The translations under genes and the position numbers were made by a program. From Kovacikia minuta CCNUW1 (GTDB taxonomy: Bacteria; Cyanobacteriota; Cyanobacteriia; Leptolyngbyales; Leptolyngbyaceae): DNA of 64,000 nucleotides. The DNA lies in the NCBI RefSeq assembly GCF_020091585.1, contig NZ_CP083582.1:2418001-2482000 (forward strand), in the 5' to 3' direction. This document shows positions 39,651-48,462 of the stretch, piece by piece. Under the pieces are notes generated by a model. It worked only from the letters and a program-made list of their open reading frames with translations, was not told the origin of the DNA and did no database searches. The first letter of the stretch is position 1, and each line of letters starts with the position of its first letter.

Positions 39651-39941
39651 ATGACAACCACTCCCAAGTTGACTTCCAGAGAAAAGCATCGGGTCAAAAT
39701 CTACACCACAGACCAATGGGAAATTCAAGGTGAAGTTTCGATTCCTGCGGGTGGTTACAATGCCCGTCTGTCCGACTTCCTCAACAACGAAAACACGTTC
39801 ATTGCCCTGACCGATGCGGTTATTTATGCTGCCGATGGCAAACTGCTGGCAAATGAAAGCTTTCTCTCGGTCAGCAAACATGCCATTAAGCTGGTGATTG
39901 AGGAAGGGGAAATGCAAGAAGTTCCCCCTTCAGCCTCCTGA
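39651..39941 (+). CDS. Small conserved protein of unknown function
   Basis: 96 residues, soluble and beta-rich: REKHRVKIYTTDQWEIQGEV, GGYNARLSDFLNNENTFIAL, DAVIYAADGKLLANESFLSV and a C-terminal strand with KHAIKLVIEEGEM. No catalytic motif. It is 49 nt downstream of the glycosyltransferase and may be co-transcribed. Family unknown to me beyond being a cyanobacterial-style conserved hypothetical. Confidence 0.75.
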   Translation: MTTTPKLTSREKHRVKIYTTDQWEIQGEVSIPAGGYNARLSDFLNNENTFIALTDAVIYAADGKLLANESFLSVSKHAIKLVIEEGEMQEVPPSAS

Positions 39942-40254
39942 AGCGATCGTCCTGGAATCGGGTGTATTCACCGTTAGGAGACTGACGCGGAGACAGGGAG
40001 ACAGAAGGTGTGGGGATTTCAACCTGGTTTCTGGCTCTCCGTGTCTCCCACTCATCCCATCTCGCGCTACTCTTCCACTGAACTGGCAGAGTGCGGCTGG
40101 CGGATTGAAGTGATGACACGATCGGATTGCACGACAGTCTAACGTTGCCCATCACCCGCCGCAGACCACTTCTCTAATCTCACTGATCACCTCTCAAAGG
40201 TCGGGTGCATGGGCGTTGTTATACAGCGTTTGTGACAGAGCTAGTGATAGTGTT
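39942..40254. other. Intergenic region between convergent genes
   Basis: About 310 nt between convergent genes, with no gene seen. It contains a weak inverted pair GGAGACAGGGAGAC / GTGTCTCCC (around 39990-40050), not followed by a T-tract. Confidence 0.4.
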
Positions 40255-40596
40255 TTAAGGATTGTCAAAATCAGCAAATGATAGCTTGAGACAACTGCAA
40301 ACTCCTTGCCAATCACGCTCTGATAAGTGACCGATCAAAACTGGATTCGCTGTTTGTGGAAGAGTAACAATAAAACAACGAAACACAGAACTCGTTCGTA
40401 GACCTGCTGCTTGCCAATCTTGAAGTACATAGTCCGTTACTCCAAGCCCAGTTGTTTGGGTAGTGATGAGTCCAACAATGATGTCTGGGCGGGCTGTATG
40501 ATAAGTAGCTGACGACAAAACAAGAGCCGGGCGGCGTTTCATACCAGTGATACCCGGAAAATCCACTGTTACTACATCGCCAGCATCAAACGTCAC
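40255..40596 (-). CDS. Type II toxin, PemK/MazF family endoribonuclease
   Basis: 113 residues with the PemK/MazF barrel: AGDVVTVDFPGITGMKRRPA (KRRPA loop contacting RNA), LVLSSATYHTARPDIIVGLI and a strand with FRCFIVTLPQTANPVLIGHL. Such toxins cut mRNA at short motifs. The start overlaps the antitoxin stop by 4 nt (ATGA-type), so the pair is translationally coupled. The first strand and central loop look intact, so an active toxin is plausible. Confidence 0.88.
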   Translation of the reverse strand: MTFDAGDVVTVDFPGITGMKRRPALVLSSATYHTARPDIIVGLITTQTTGLGVTDYVLQDWQAAGLRTSSVFRCFIVTLPQTANPVLIGHLSERDWQGVCSCLKLSFADFDNP

Positions 40597-40814
40597 TGAA
40601 TCGCCTCGTCTTCAGGAAACAGCGTAGCTGCATACTGTAATGAGAAATTAGCAAGCTCAGCTTGATCTTGATCTGTCCAGCGATCGCTTTGATCGATAAC
40701 CGACAGATCTTGAACTACTAATTCGTTGAGAATTAGGTTTGCTAATCGCAATTGCTCTGTTGGTGGCAGGGTGCGAACAATCTGAATATAGATTTCCTGT
40801 GCAGAGGTTGGCAT
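40593..40814 (-). CDS. Antitoxin partner of the PemK/MazF toxin
   Basis: 73 residues from ATG 40814 (MPTSAQEIYIQIVRTLPPTE); longer in-frame starts read into the neighbouring gene and are unlikely. The N-terminal half is helical (LRLANLILNELVVQDL). The acidic C-terminus (DRWTDQDQAELANFSLQY, LFPEDEAIQ) fits the toxin-wrapping tail of an antitoxin. This class is seen beside cyanobacterial PemK toxins. No AbrB or RHH motif is obvious. Identification rests mostly on position and size. Confidence 0.75.
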   Translation of the reverse strand: MPTSAQEIYIQIVRTLPPTEQLRLANLILNELVVQDLSVIDQSDRWTDQDQAELANFSLQYAATLFPEDEAIQ

Positions 40815-40827
40815 TTGAAAAATCCTC

Positions 40828-41199
40828 TCAATCCTCGTCCGATAAGTGTAACACTTCCGTGACAAGCCCTTCAGCAACTTTGTGTCCACCACCAACCACA
40901 AAAAATCGTATTCCAAGCTTAACCCGCTGTTTGTGAACCGTTGCACGCAATTCTAGATTCAAAACCCGAAAGTAGGCTTTCACTGCACCCTGACATACAA
41001 CACCATGAGGAAGCAAAAGTCTTTCTCCATCTAGCAAAGCATAGTAAATCATCCAAGCACCGCTTTTGTCACCTTCATACATTACGTCAAGTTTTATTCC
41101 TTGACGAAGTGAAGAGCGAAGACCAGTTTCAGGCTGAGGAATGGCTTGCAGAGAAGCAGCAAAATCAGGTCGTTCGTAAACCCATTCTTCAACATTCAT
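40828..41199 (-). CDS. Unknown protein at the head of the toxin-antitoxin operon
   Basis: 123 residues from ATG 41199 (MNVEEWVYERPDF). It is beta-rich with GIKLDVMYEGDKSGAWMIYY, LLLPHGVVCQGAVKAYFRVL and KLGIRFFVVGGGHKVAEGLV. No known motif or signal peptide. It lies 13 nt upstream of the antitoxin start on the same strand, so the three genes probably form one transcript. The function is unknown. It could be an accessory factor or simply a passenger gene. Confidence 0.65.
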   Translation of the reverse strand: MNVEEWVYERPDFAASLQAIPQPETGLRSSLRQGIKLDVMYEGDKSGAWMIYYALLDGERLLLPHGVVCQGAVKAYFRVLNLELRATVHKQRVKLGIRFFVVGGGHKVAEGLVTEVLHLSDED

Positions 41200-41262
41200 A
41201 ACCGAATTGATTTTGTGAACGCTCTTTGAACAGTAGTAAGTAGGTAGTTGCAATAAAAGTAG

Positions 41263-41318
41263 GATGGGTTAGCGATAATGTAACCCATGCAGGCGTTGGG
41301 TTTCGTGCCTCAACCCAA
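41263..41318. repeat. Double palindrome, GTTGGGTT type
   Basis: ATGGGTTA...TAACCCAT (41264-41288) is followed by GTTGGGTTTCGTGCCTCAACCCAAC (41296-41318). The same GTTGGGTT arms recur at the window end (63838 onward). Confidence 0.7.
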
Positions 41319-41476
41319 CCGACACGGGTCTTATATTTAATGGCACCCTCCCACTTACCTATCAAAGATCAAGCTGTATAACGTCCGCTTCACCCGCTAA
41401 AATAACCTTTCGTTTCCACCAATAAGCTTTCGTTAGTGGGTGCAAGCGCTGTTATCCGACTGGCAATATCAATATG

Positions 41477-42241
41477 TTACGGGTACAGCCTCTCATAATC
41501 ACCCTTCTTTCTGGGATCACACTCCCACCGAGCTGTAAATTCTTGAAGCACAAACTCATCATTCTGCAATCGATAGGTTCCTTGAGTCCCACAAGGGTCT
41601 GAGCCTCCACCCAGCCTGTTCCAAATGCGTAACTCCTGACTGACTGGATCAAACCATTGAGAAGCGTTGGGAAATGATCTGCCAAACGTCATTACGCTGT
41701 CAACCTGCTGAAGCGTGCCATCGCTCTTCCTCTCAAATTTGGTTAATTTGAGAGGCTTAAATATAGCTTTACCATCGGCTTCTGAGTATAAGAAGGTTGC
41801 AAAGCGACGATCTGACATTCCGGATGCACAGATTAGGAGAACCAGATAACTTTTATTAGCCTGTTTCCAAAATTTAGATTGACCTACAGCTGACCAATCA
41901 AGGTACTGACTGAACCTCTCATTGCCTAGACATAGCTGTACCATGTCTAGGGTTTGCTCCTGATGTTGAACTAACTTCTTTAAGATGTCCTGTTTCGCTG
42001 GGTCATGCTGAGCCAGTCTGTACAACTCATAGATAACGCCTATGTAATACGATCTTGCGGCATCTGGAACTTGTTTAAGTTTTGCCAGAAACTTGCTGTT
42101 TAACTTGGGATAATGCTCAGCCTCAGATTTCTGCACTTGAGGGGAATCATCTGCGACTGAAGGGACTGCTGCAGGGTGTTTAAGTCGGTGCAGCTTGTTT
42201 GGCGTTTGTAGCATTGCAGGCTGATAGATAAGCACATCCAA
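41477..42241 (-). CDS. Unknown protein with DUF1176-like C-terminus
   Basis: 254 residues. The middle is helical (AARSYYIGVIYELYRLAQHD). The C-terminal half is beta-rich with QELRIWNRLGGGSDPCGTQG and YRLQNDEFVLQEFTARWECD. This pattern, with one Cys before the final strands and another in WECD, resembles the end of DUF1176-type periplasmic proteins. No signal peptide is seen at ATG 42241, so the start may be wrong; MLQTPNKL is an internal alternative. Function unknown. It lies just outside the insertion sequence. Confidence 0.6.
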   Translation of the reverse strand: MDVLIYQPAMLQTPNKLHRLKHPAAVPSVADDSPQVQKSEAEHYPKLNSKFLAKLKQVPDAARSYYIGVIYELYRLAQHDPAKQDILKKLVQHQEQTLDMVQLCLGNERFSQYLDWSAVGQSKFWKQANKSYLVLLICASGMSDRRFATFLYSEADGKAIFKPLKLTKFERKSDGTLQQVDSVMTFGRSFPNASQWFDPVSQELRIWNRLGGGSDPCGTQGTYRLQNDEFVLQEFTARWECDPRKKGDYERLYP

Positions 42242-42455
42242 GCAATGCTATGAAGTGGTAAGTAACTCTACTTTGAAAACACTTAAACAGAGGGCTTGTT
42301 AATCATTTTCAGATTACGCCTTACCTAGAGATGAAGTCGGATAACTATGTATTAACCGTCAAATCTGACGGTTAAGTACCCTGTTTTCCAGACTTATCTA
42401 TCATATTTGCGGGATAACACCCCAATCAGCAGGACTTAAATTGCATTTTTATAGG

Positions 42456-43728
42456 TTAACTCAGATCTTGCACCTTTCCCAGTAAGCTGGGTCAGGCAAT
42501 GATTTGAGCGTAATTTCAAAGCCATATTGTGCGGCAATATCTGTGCTCCTTCGGATCTGTTTAAGTAATTGAAACCAGACAATCGAGGGCAATAACGTTT
42601 CAACTGCCAAGCGACTGGCAATCTTCCAGTCCAGTACAGACGGAAGTGACCATTGATCTATCCAATGCGCCAACAAGTAAGCAATCAGCGACAAAATCAA
42701 CCAACGATACACGCCTAACTGGGTGCTTTGACCAAAGCAATGCAAACCAAACTGATGCTTGGCAGTTTTGAAAAAGCCTTCAATTGCCCAACGCTCGCGC
42801 CCCAACTGGACGAGATACGCCCCAGAATACGGATAGGTGGAGGCGACAAATCGTAATTCTCGTTTGTTATCCGCGCGCTTCAGCCAAAACCAGGAGACAG
42901 TGAGGGGATAGTCGATGTCCTTGAGAACCACCTGGAGACCCCGCTTCGCGTGCCGGTAAAGGTCTTTGAGGCAGCGACCATCTTGCAGGGTACGATTGCT
43001 CCTGAGACCCACGACTAACCGCCAAGAGCGCTGGCGAACGGCATTGAGAAACTCAACGGTGCCAAACTCGGTATCGGCTTGCACCAGCACCACTCGCCCC
43101 TTGAGCAGGGACTGGGGCACCGTTGCCAACAACTTGCACCCCAACTGAGCCGGACTAGCATAGCCCTTGCCTCGCCAAACCCGAAAGCTCCAGGGCACTC
43201 GCCACTCCCCCACGACCAGGTAGAGGACAACCAGGTGCAGACCTCGTTTACCATTCAAAAAGCGCACCCAGGGGTCGGGGTGATCGGGATCTGAGGTTGG
43301 TGTACTCAACTGCCGAAACTTGCCGCTTTTCTCTAAAGTCGTTAAGTCAATCAAAATCCGGATCGGTATTTTGGCATGAGGCAGATGAGTGGCAATCTGC
43401 TGCAAAATCGCCTGTCGAGTGGTGCGAATCACCTGTCGAGTAGACCAACGATAGTGGTTGAGAAAACGACTTAACGCACTGGGGGATTTGACACAGGTAT
43501 GGGCGGGTAAAGCATGACCTTGAGCGTCTAAGAACAGCCCCAATAGAGCCTTGAGACTAGCTTTTTGATCGGCACTGGGCATCAAGCAGAGAAGGCTATA
43601 CACTAATGCTTGGGCGTGTTGAAGAATGGTTTCCATGACCGTCTTCTGATTTTTTTTACTACGCCCTTTCTTTCAGATTTTGTCTCTCTTGGCAACCCTT
43701 ATTGAGAATGGTGCAAGATCTCAGTTAA
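42456..43728 (-). mobile_element. IS4-type insertion sequence
   Basis: About 1273 nt bounded by 19-bp inverted ends TTAACTCAGATCTTGCACC (left) and TTAACTGAGATCTTGCACC (right, reverse complement), one mismatch. It carries one full-length transposase. I could not find a convincing target duplication directly outside these ends. A second inverted pair, GATAACACCCC at 42413-42423 and its complement at 43741-43751, lies outside. Confidence 0.8.
42461..43636 (-). CDS. DDE transposase, IS4 superfamily
   Basis: 391 residues and apparently intact. DDE residues are visible: first Asp in ILIDLTTLEKSGKF, second Asp in VVLVQADTEFGTVEF, and Glu in RERWAIEGFFKTAK, which follows the IS4 RxxxExxxxxxK spacing. 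The conserved Y of the Y-R-E-K signature is Gly here (GRERW). The N-terminal helical region (VKSPSALSRFLNHYRWSTRQ) should bind DNA ends. The C-terminus reaches into the left inverted repeat. Confidence 0.9.
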   Translation of the reverse strand: METILQHAQALVYSLLCLMPSADQKASLKALLGLFLDAQGHALPAHTCVKSPSALSRFLNHYRWSTRQVIRTTRQAILQQIATHLPHAKIPIRILIDLTTLEKSGKFRQLSTPTSDPDHPDPWVRFLNGKRGLHLVVLYLVVGEWRVPWSFRVWRGKGYASPAQLGCKLLATVPQSLLKGRVVLVQADTEFGTVEFLNAVRQRSWRLVVGLRSNRTLQDGRCLKDLYRHAKRGLQVVLKDIDYPLTVSWFWLKRADNKRELRFVASTYPYSGAYLVQLGRERWAIEGFFKTAKHQFGLHCFGQSTQLGVYRWLILSLIAYLLAHWIDQWSLPSVLDWKIASRLAVETLLPSIVWFQLLKQIRRSTDIAAQYGFEITLKSLPDPAYWERCKI

Positions 43729-43794
43729 GTCTGTACTTTCGGGGTGTTATCTATCACTTTTGATGTACAACACTCCTTCTTTTGATCTTCCCTC

Positions 43795-43866
43795 ACCCTC
43801 CTTAAAAAGGAGGGAACCGAACCGCTCAAAGTCCTTCTTAAAAAGGGAGATTTAGGGGGATCTTCA
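43795..43866. repeat. Palindromic CCTTAAAAAGG-type repeat
   Basis: CCCTCCTTAAAAAGGAGGG (43796-43814) is followed by CCTTCTTAAAAAGGGAGATTTAGGG-like DNA. It is a typical cyanobacterial interspersed palindrome, and lies between the IS and rfbD. Confidence 0.65.
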
Positions 43867-43877
43867 AGTTTTTATAC

Positions 43878-44754
43878 TCACCCTTTCAGGAGGGTCAGCA
43901 TCTTTCGTAGACTTTCTCGCCAGTGGGGAGGGTAGGTTCCCAATAATCCGGTGACTTTCTTCAGGGAAAGGACGGAGTAAGGGGGACGTTTTGCGGGGGT
44001 GGGATATTCGGGGGTTGTAATTGGCACGACGCGCTGGATTTTTAGCGGGAAGCCAAGCTGGTCTGCTTCTTCAAAAATGGCAACCGCGAAGTCGTACCAA
44101 CTGCAAACCCCGCTGTTGGTGTAATGGTAGGTGCCTGCGGTTTCGGCGGAGAGTTGAGGGACGAGTTGGGCGATCGCTCCCGCCAGATCCCTCGACCAGG
44201 TTGGTGCGCCAATTTGATCGGTTACGACTCGAACTTCTTCCCGTTCTGCGCCTAGCCGCAGCATCGTTTTGACAAAGTTGCCCCTGCCCCCAACGCCGTA
44301 CACCCAGGCAGTCCGGATAATCAGATGCAAGTCACAGGCATCGCGGACAGCTTTTTCTCCAACCAATTTCGATTCGCCGTAGGCACCCATTGGAGCAGGT
44401 GAATCCGTCTCCAGGTAAGGGCTACTCTGCTGACCATTGAACACATAGTCCGTGGAAATGTGAATTAAGCCTGCGCCGATACGTTGAGCAGATTTTGCCA
44501 GAATGCCAGGGGCAATGCCATTCACCTGGTTCGCCACTTCTGGTTCACTTTCTGCTTTATCAACTGCTGTATAAGCAGCCGAATTAATTATCATTTGGGG
44601 CTTAACGGAGTCTACCCATTGCTGAACGGCTTCGGGTTGGGAGAAATCCGACAGCATCCCTGCCGATGCTAATCACCTCTCCCAGCGATCGGAGGGTTTG
44701 TTGCAAATCCTGTCCAACCTGTCCGGTAATTCCGGTAAGCAAAATTCTTGTCAT
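43878..44754 (-). pseudogene. rfbD: dTDP-4-dehydrorhamnose reductase, frameshifted (+1)
   Basis: The last enzyme of dTDP-L-rhamnose synthesis. The start ATG 44754 gives MTRILLTGITGQVGQDLQQT with the NAD(P)-binding GxxGxxG. Frame is lost near 44657-44661 (AGG-G-ATG). The other frame carries INSAAYTAVDKAESEPEVAN, HISTDYVFNGQQSSPYLETD, the catalytic YGESKLVGEK and RTAWVYGVGGRGNFVKTMLR. The corrected length is 291 residues, normal for RfbD. It implies rhamnose in the glycan. The other rfb genes are not in the window. Confidence 0.92.
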
Positions 44755-44807
44755 AGATCTTGATCAGAGAAGGTAAGAAATTACAAGCAAGTGCTAAACC
44801 ATTCTCG

Positions 44808-47102
44808 TCATAAAGTCGATGGGATTATCTTTTCGGACAACGGGTTCTTGGAAAGTTTATAAAGAATAATAATCAGGCTGATGGTAGAAGCGATCGTCAC
44901 CCCAACCATCCAAAAACTGGGACTGACCATGAGGATGTCGCCTGAACTGGTGTAAGTTGCCACTAACCAATCGTTAACAAAAACTGCTATGTGAAAAAAT
45001 AGCAGCATGTAGCAGAGCCATTTCGGTAATTTCGATAGCACCGCCGCCAGTGCCGCAAACAGCAGGAGCATTGTGGCATAGGAACCGACATGGATTTCTG
45101 ATACACCTGCTCCAAACATGGCAAGCACCCAAAAGACCAGGCTAAACAGGCATACTGCAAGGACAACGCCGATTCTTTTAAAGTCACCATTAGAATCTGA
45201 CCGCTTCAATAACGCCACCAGCAACACCAACCAACCAACATTCAAGATGCCCAACGATCTGAAGACGAAATAGTATTCGCTGGTACGTCTTGCTTCACTC
45301 GAATTTGCATTACCTGGCAGATCATTAAACAGTTTTTTAAAGTTCTCCCATTTGTTATGGGCAATTTGAGCCGCACTCGACTGCTGATATGAATCCAAAA
45401 TCGTCTGCAAAGAAGGACGGGTGTCGGTTGGATCGATCACCCCAGCGAGATGCCACTTGACCAATCGATTGCCGGGTGGCTCATAAAATTTCTGGTAAGC
45501 ACCCCAGGGAGTCATCAAAATTCCAAATATCACACAACAGATAAGAATTTGTTGCACTCCCGGAAGCCGTTTCGGTCTAACAAGCAGCATCAAAATTAAG
45601 GCAGGCACGGTGAATACGACTCCACCATGAGCTAACATTCCCAGCGCAGTTGCCAGGGTTGCTAAAGCAATCTCAACGGTAGATGGGCGACGAGATTCGT
45701 AGATCGATTGTAAAAGGATGGCAAATGCAAAAACCACAAGTGCCGCGGCTAACAACTTGGGCCAGACAAAAACGCTGTGAAACAGGAAAAAGCCAGAGAA
45801 AATGCAGAATGCCAGCACGATCGCGATTCTGCGTCCTGAAAGCTGCAACGTTCGACAGAGTGCCCACAGGGCTGGCACCCAGGAGCATTGGGCGATTGTG
45901 CCAAGAATCTGATAGTGAATCCCTCCTGGTAGCCCAGTCAGATCAGATAGGGGGCGCTGAAACAGCGTGATTCCGGTTTGCAGGGGGGGGCGATCGCTGC
46001 TCAACCACTCACCCAGCAAAGGTCTTGGATCAACCCCACTATAAAGGCGATCGGAAAATATTTTCGGTAAAACATTATCGGGAGGGAAGGTTCCATTAAA
46101 AAAGCGAAGTTGTGCCAGAAGTTCGGGATAATCGCCGGTTTCGATGCCATAGAGGACTGAAAGATAACCTAAACCAACGACCAGCATGGTAAGCAACGGA
46201 AAAACAATGTCTCTCGATCGCAAAAGATCCTTCAGCGCTGTTTTGCGATACAAAAAGATGGCGTATCCTATGCTGAGCAGAAATACACAAACGCTAAAAA
46301 TGATTCCTAAAACTGGGTTCAAAAGATAGACCCAAAAGGCACAATAGCCAACCAGCGAGCTAAGGGTGATTCCCAAAATCAAGATAAATGCAGGCTTGAG
46401 CTGATATTTCCGGGCAATCAGCAGAGCCAGTGGGAGTCCTAAAATCAGAAAGATGAAAAAATGGATGACGTAGAGCGGCACCAGAACCAGCGACCCAATC
46501 TGACGCATACAGAGAACGAATAAACTCGTTTCCAGGGGAGAACTGATTCCTATCCAGCCGGAAGGATCGACCATTTTATCAATTGCGACCAATTGAATTG
46601 GCTGACCGCGCCAACTGGCTGGTAAAATCCAGCTAATCTCTTTCCACTGGTTTCCCGGAGTTCCTACCTTCAGTCTCAATTTTTCACGGGTATCAGTGCG
46701 CTGCAAGAATATCTGATTCCCAGTTTTTGAAGGATACCCAGGCGCAAAAAGACTTTCAGCCGTTGGGTAACCAGAGATAAAAAGGCTCAAGATGGTGGGT
46801 GCCTTAAACACAGGCGAAACAATTTCTCCAGTTTTCTTGCCATCCCCAACCCAAGACCCCCACAGAACAATATCCTTGCCTTTGCTCAAAGCTTCCACAG
46901 CCTTGACGGATTTTCGCCTTAAAGTAGGAGTGCCCTTAATGGCAAACTCTCCAGTGATTGTATAACTAGAAGTTCCAGGAACTAAAACATGATCCTGTTT
47001 AGAAAAGAAGCTTGCTCCGATACCAAATAAAATAAACGCAAGAATAACTGAAAGAATAATTGGAATAATGGGGGAACGCTTTGAGAATCGTCGAATCACC
47101 AT
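44808..47102 (-). CDS. Large polytopic membrane protein, possible glycan-processing protein
   Basis: 764 residues. One N-terminal helix (PIIPIILSVILAFILFGIG) is followed by a periplasmic beta-rich domain (about 40-205). Ten or more helices follow, with loops such as FNGTFPPDNVLPKIFSDRLY and DRPPLQTGITLFQRPLSDL. The layout resembles cyanobacterial GT-C-type or DUF-membrane proteins of polysaccharide clusters, but I recognise no catalytic motif. It is 53 nt upstream of rfbD on the same strand and divergent to the next membrane protein. Confidence 0.75.
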   Translation of the reverse strand: MVIRRFSKRSPIIPIILSVILAFILFGIGASFFSKQDHVLVPGTSSYTITGEFAIKGTPTLRRKSVKAVEALSKGKDIVLWGSWVGDGKKTGEIVSPVFKAPTILSLFISGYPTAESLFAPGYPSKTGNQIFLQRTDTREKLRLKVGTPGNQWKEISWILPASWRGQPIQLVAIDKMVDPSGWIGISSPLETSLFVLCMRQIGSLVLVPLYVIHFFIFLILGLPLALLIARKYQLKPAFILILGITLSSLVGYCAFWVYLLNPVLGIIFSVCVFLLSIGYAIFLYRKTALKDLLRSRDIVFPLLTMLVVGLGYLSVLYGIETGDYPELLAQLRFFNGTFPPDNVLPKIFSDRLYSGVDPRPLLGEWLSSDRPPLQTGITLFQRPLSDLTGLPGGIHYQILGTIAQCSWVPALWALCRTLQLSGRRIAIVLAFCIFSGFFLFHSVFVWPKLLAAALVVFAFAILLQSIYESRRPSTVEIALATLATALGMLAHGGVVFTVPALILMLLVRPKRLPGVQQILICCVIFGILMTPWGAYQKFYEPPGNRLVKWHLAGVIDPTDTRPSLQTILDSYQQSSAAQIAHNKWENFKKLFNDLPGNANSSEARRTSEYYFVFRSLGILNVGWLVLLVALLKRSDSNGDFKRIGVVLAVCLFSLVFWVLAMFGAGVSEIHVGSYATMLLLFAALAAVLSKLPKWLCYMLLFFHIAVFVNDWLVATYTSSGDILMVSPSFWMVGVTIASTISLIIILYKLSKNPLSEKIIPSTL

Positions 47103-47182
47103 AAATTGAAGTCAGACGGGATTAGTGGAGTATTGTATCATTAAAATGAATTTTGCTCGATCTCACAAAAAGTTAAAATCAG

Positions 47183-48417
47183 GTGAAAACTTCGATCGAT
47201 GTTAACTGGCGTCTTCGCATTGTTTTATTTATTACCGCTTTGGTCGTGCTGGTATCAAGACAGCCAGATAGAATTTTTAATGCTCAATTTTGGGCTGAGA
47301 GATGGGACTATTTTCTATGCAAATGCTCACAATTTAGGCGCGTTTTATACACTCTTTCTGCCCTACGCTGGCTACCTGTGTACAGCACAGAGGCTTGCCG
47401 CATCATTTGTTCAGGTATTTCCCTTAAGGTGGGCACCTCTGATTTTGAATATCATGGCTCTGAGTATTCAAGTCTTACCTGTGGTTCTGCTTTTTTCTTC
47501 GCGGTTTTCAACCCTTATTCCTAAATTTTCGATTCGATTACTTCTGGCATTTATCTATCTGGCATTGACGAAATTCTGCTGAGATTCACGGTAATATTTC
47601 CAATGCCCAATGGTATTTAGCGCTGTTAGCTTTTATGGTGCTTGTAGCACAACCTTCAACATATTTGCTATGGCGTTTTTTTGATGTAAGTATTATATTT
47701 TTGTCGGCTTTAAGTGGGCCTTTTGCCATTCTTTTGATTCCAATTGCTGCTATTTGTTGGCGGCTGCATCGCAGCCGATGGGCACTTTTATTGATGGTAT
47801 GTTTGGCGATCGGTTGTTTCGTTCAGAGTGTTGTGATCTTAACTGCGGGAACGAGTCGTTTGAAGCCAGCCTTAGGAGCAACCCCAGAGCTGTTTGCAAA
47901 GATCCTTGCAGGTCAGGTGTTTCTGAGTACATTTCTGGGGCAGAGGGGGTACGGGAAGATAGTTTCGCATTCTATGACCTACAGTGCAGTTGCAGTTGTC
48001 ATTGCTGGACTCGGAATTGCCGTCATCGTTTATGCCTTACTCAAGGGGCCGCTGGCGCTTCAAAGCTTTATCCTCTACGCTGCCTTAATATTTGGAGCTG
48101 CTTTAATATCTGCCACAGCTGCCTGGAATATTTTATGGATGCCAGGTGCTGCTGGACGCTACTGGTTCATCCCAATGCTTGCTTTTGTAACTTCATGGAT
48201 TTGGCTGTTATGTCAACAACCTCGACGCTGGCTGCAAAAAGTTGCGATCGGGGGGTTGGCAGTGATGGCGATTGGAATTGGATTGGATTGGTCGCATACA
48301 GCGCTGACCGACTTCAGTTTTCCAAAATATGCGAACCAATTTGAGCAAGCTACCCAAGGAACCCGGATCATCATTCCGATTAACCCGCCCGGTTGGGCAA
48401 TGGAATTAATCAAATAA
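47183..48417 (+). pseudogene. Polytopic membrane protein, two +1 frameshifts
   Basis: It begins at GTG 47183 (MKTSIDVNWRLRIVLFITAL) and reads to QPDRIFNAQFWAE. At about 47298-47301 one extra A shifts the frame, and it resumes as DGTIFYANAHNLGAFYTLFL. A second extra A near 47570-47573 ends the frame at TKFC; it resumes as NSAEIHGNISNAQWYLALLA and runs to the stop at 48417. Correcting both gives 410 residues with about nine helices. No enzyme motif is known to me. This is the only + gene inside the glycan cluster. Confidence 0.8.
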
Positions 48418-48420
48418 TCC

Positions 48421-48462
48421 CACACCCCACACCCCACACCCTACACCCCACACCCCACTCCT
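48421..48462. repeat. Heptamer array (CACACCC)n
   Basis: Six in-phase units: CACACCC x3, TACACCC, CACACCC, CACTCCT. It fills the whole space between two convergent genes. Confidence 0.9.
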
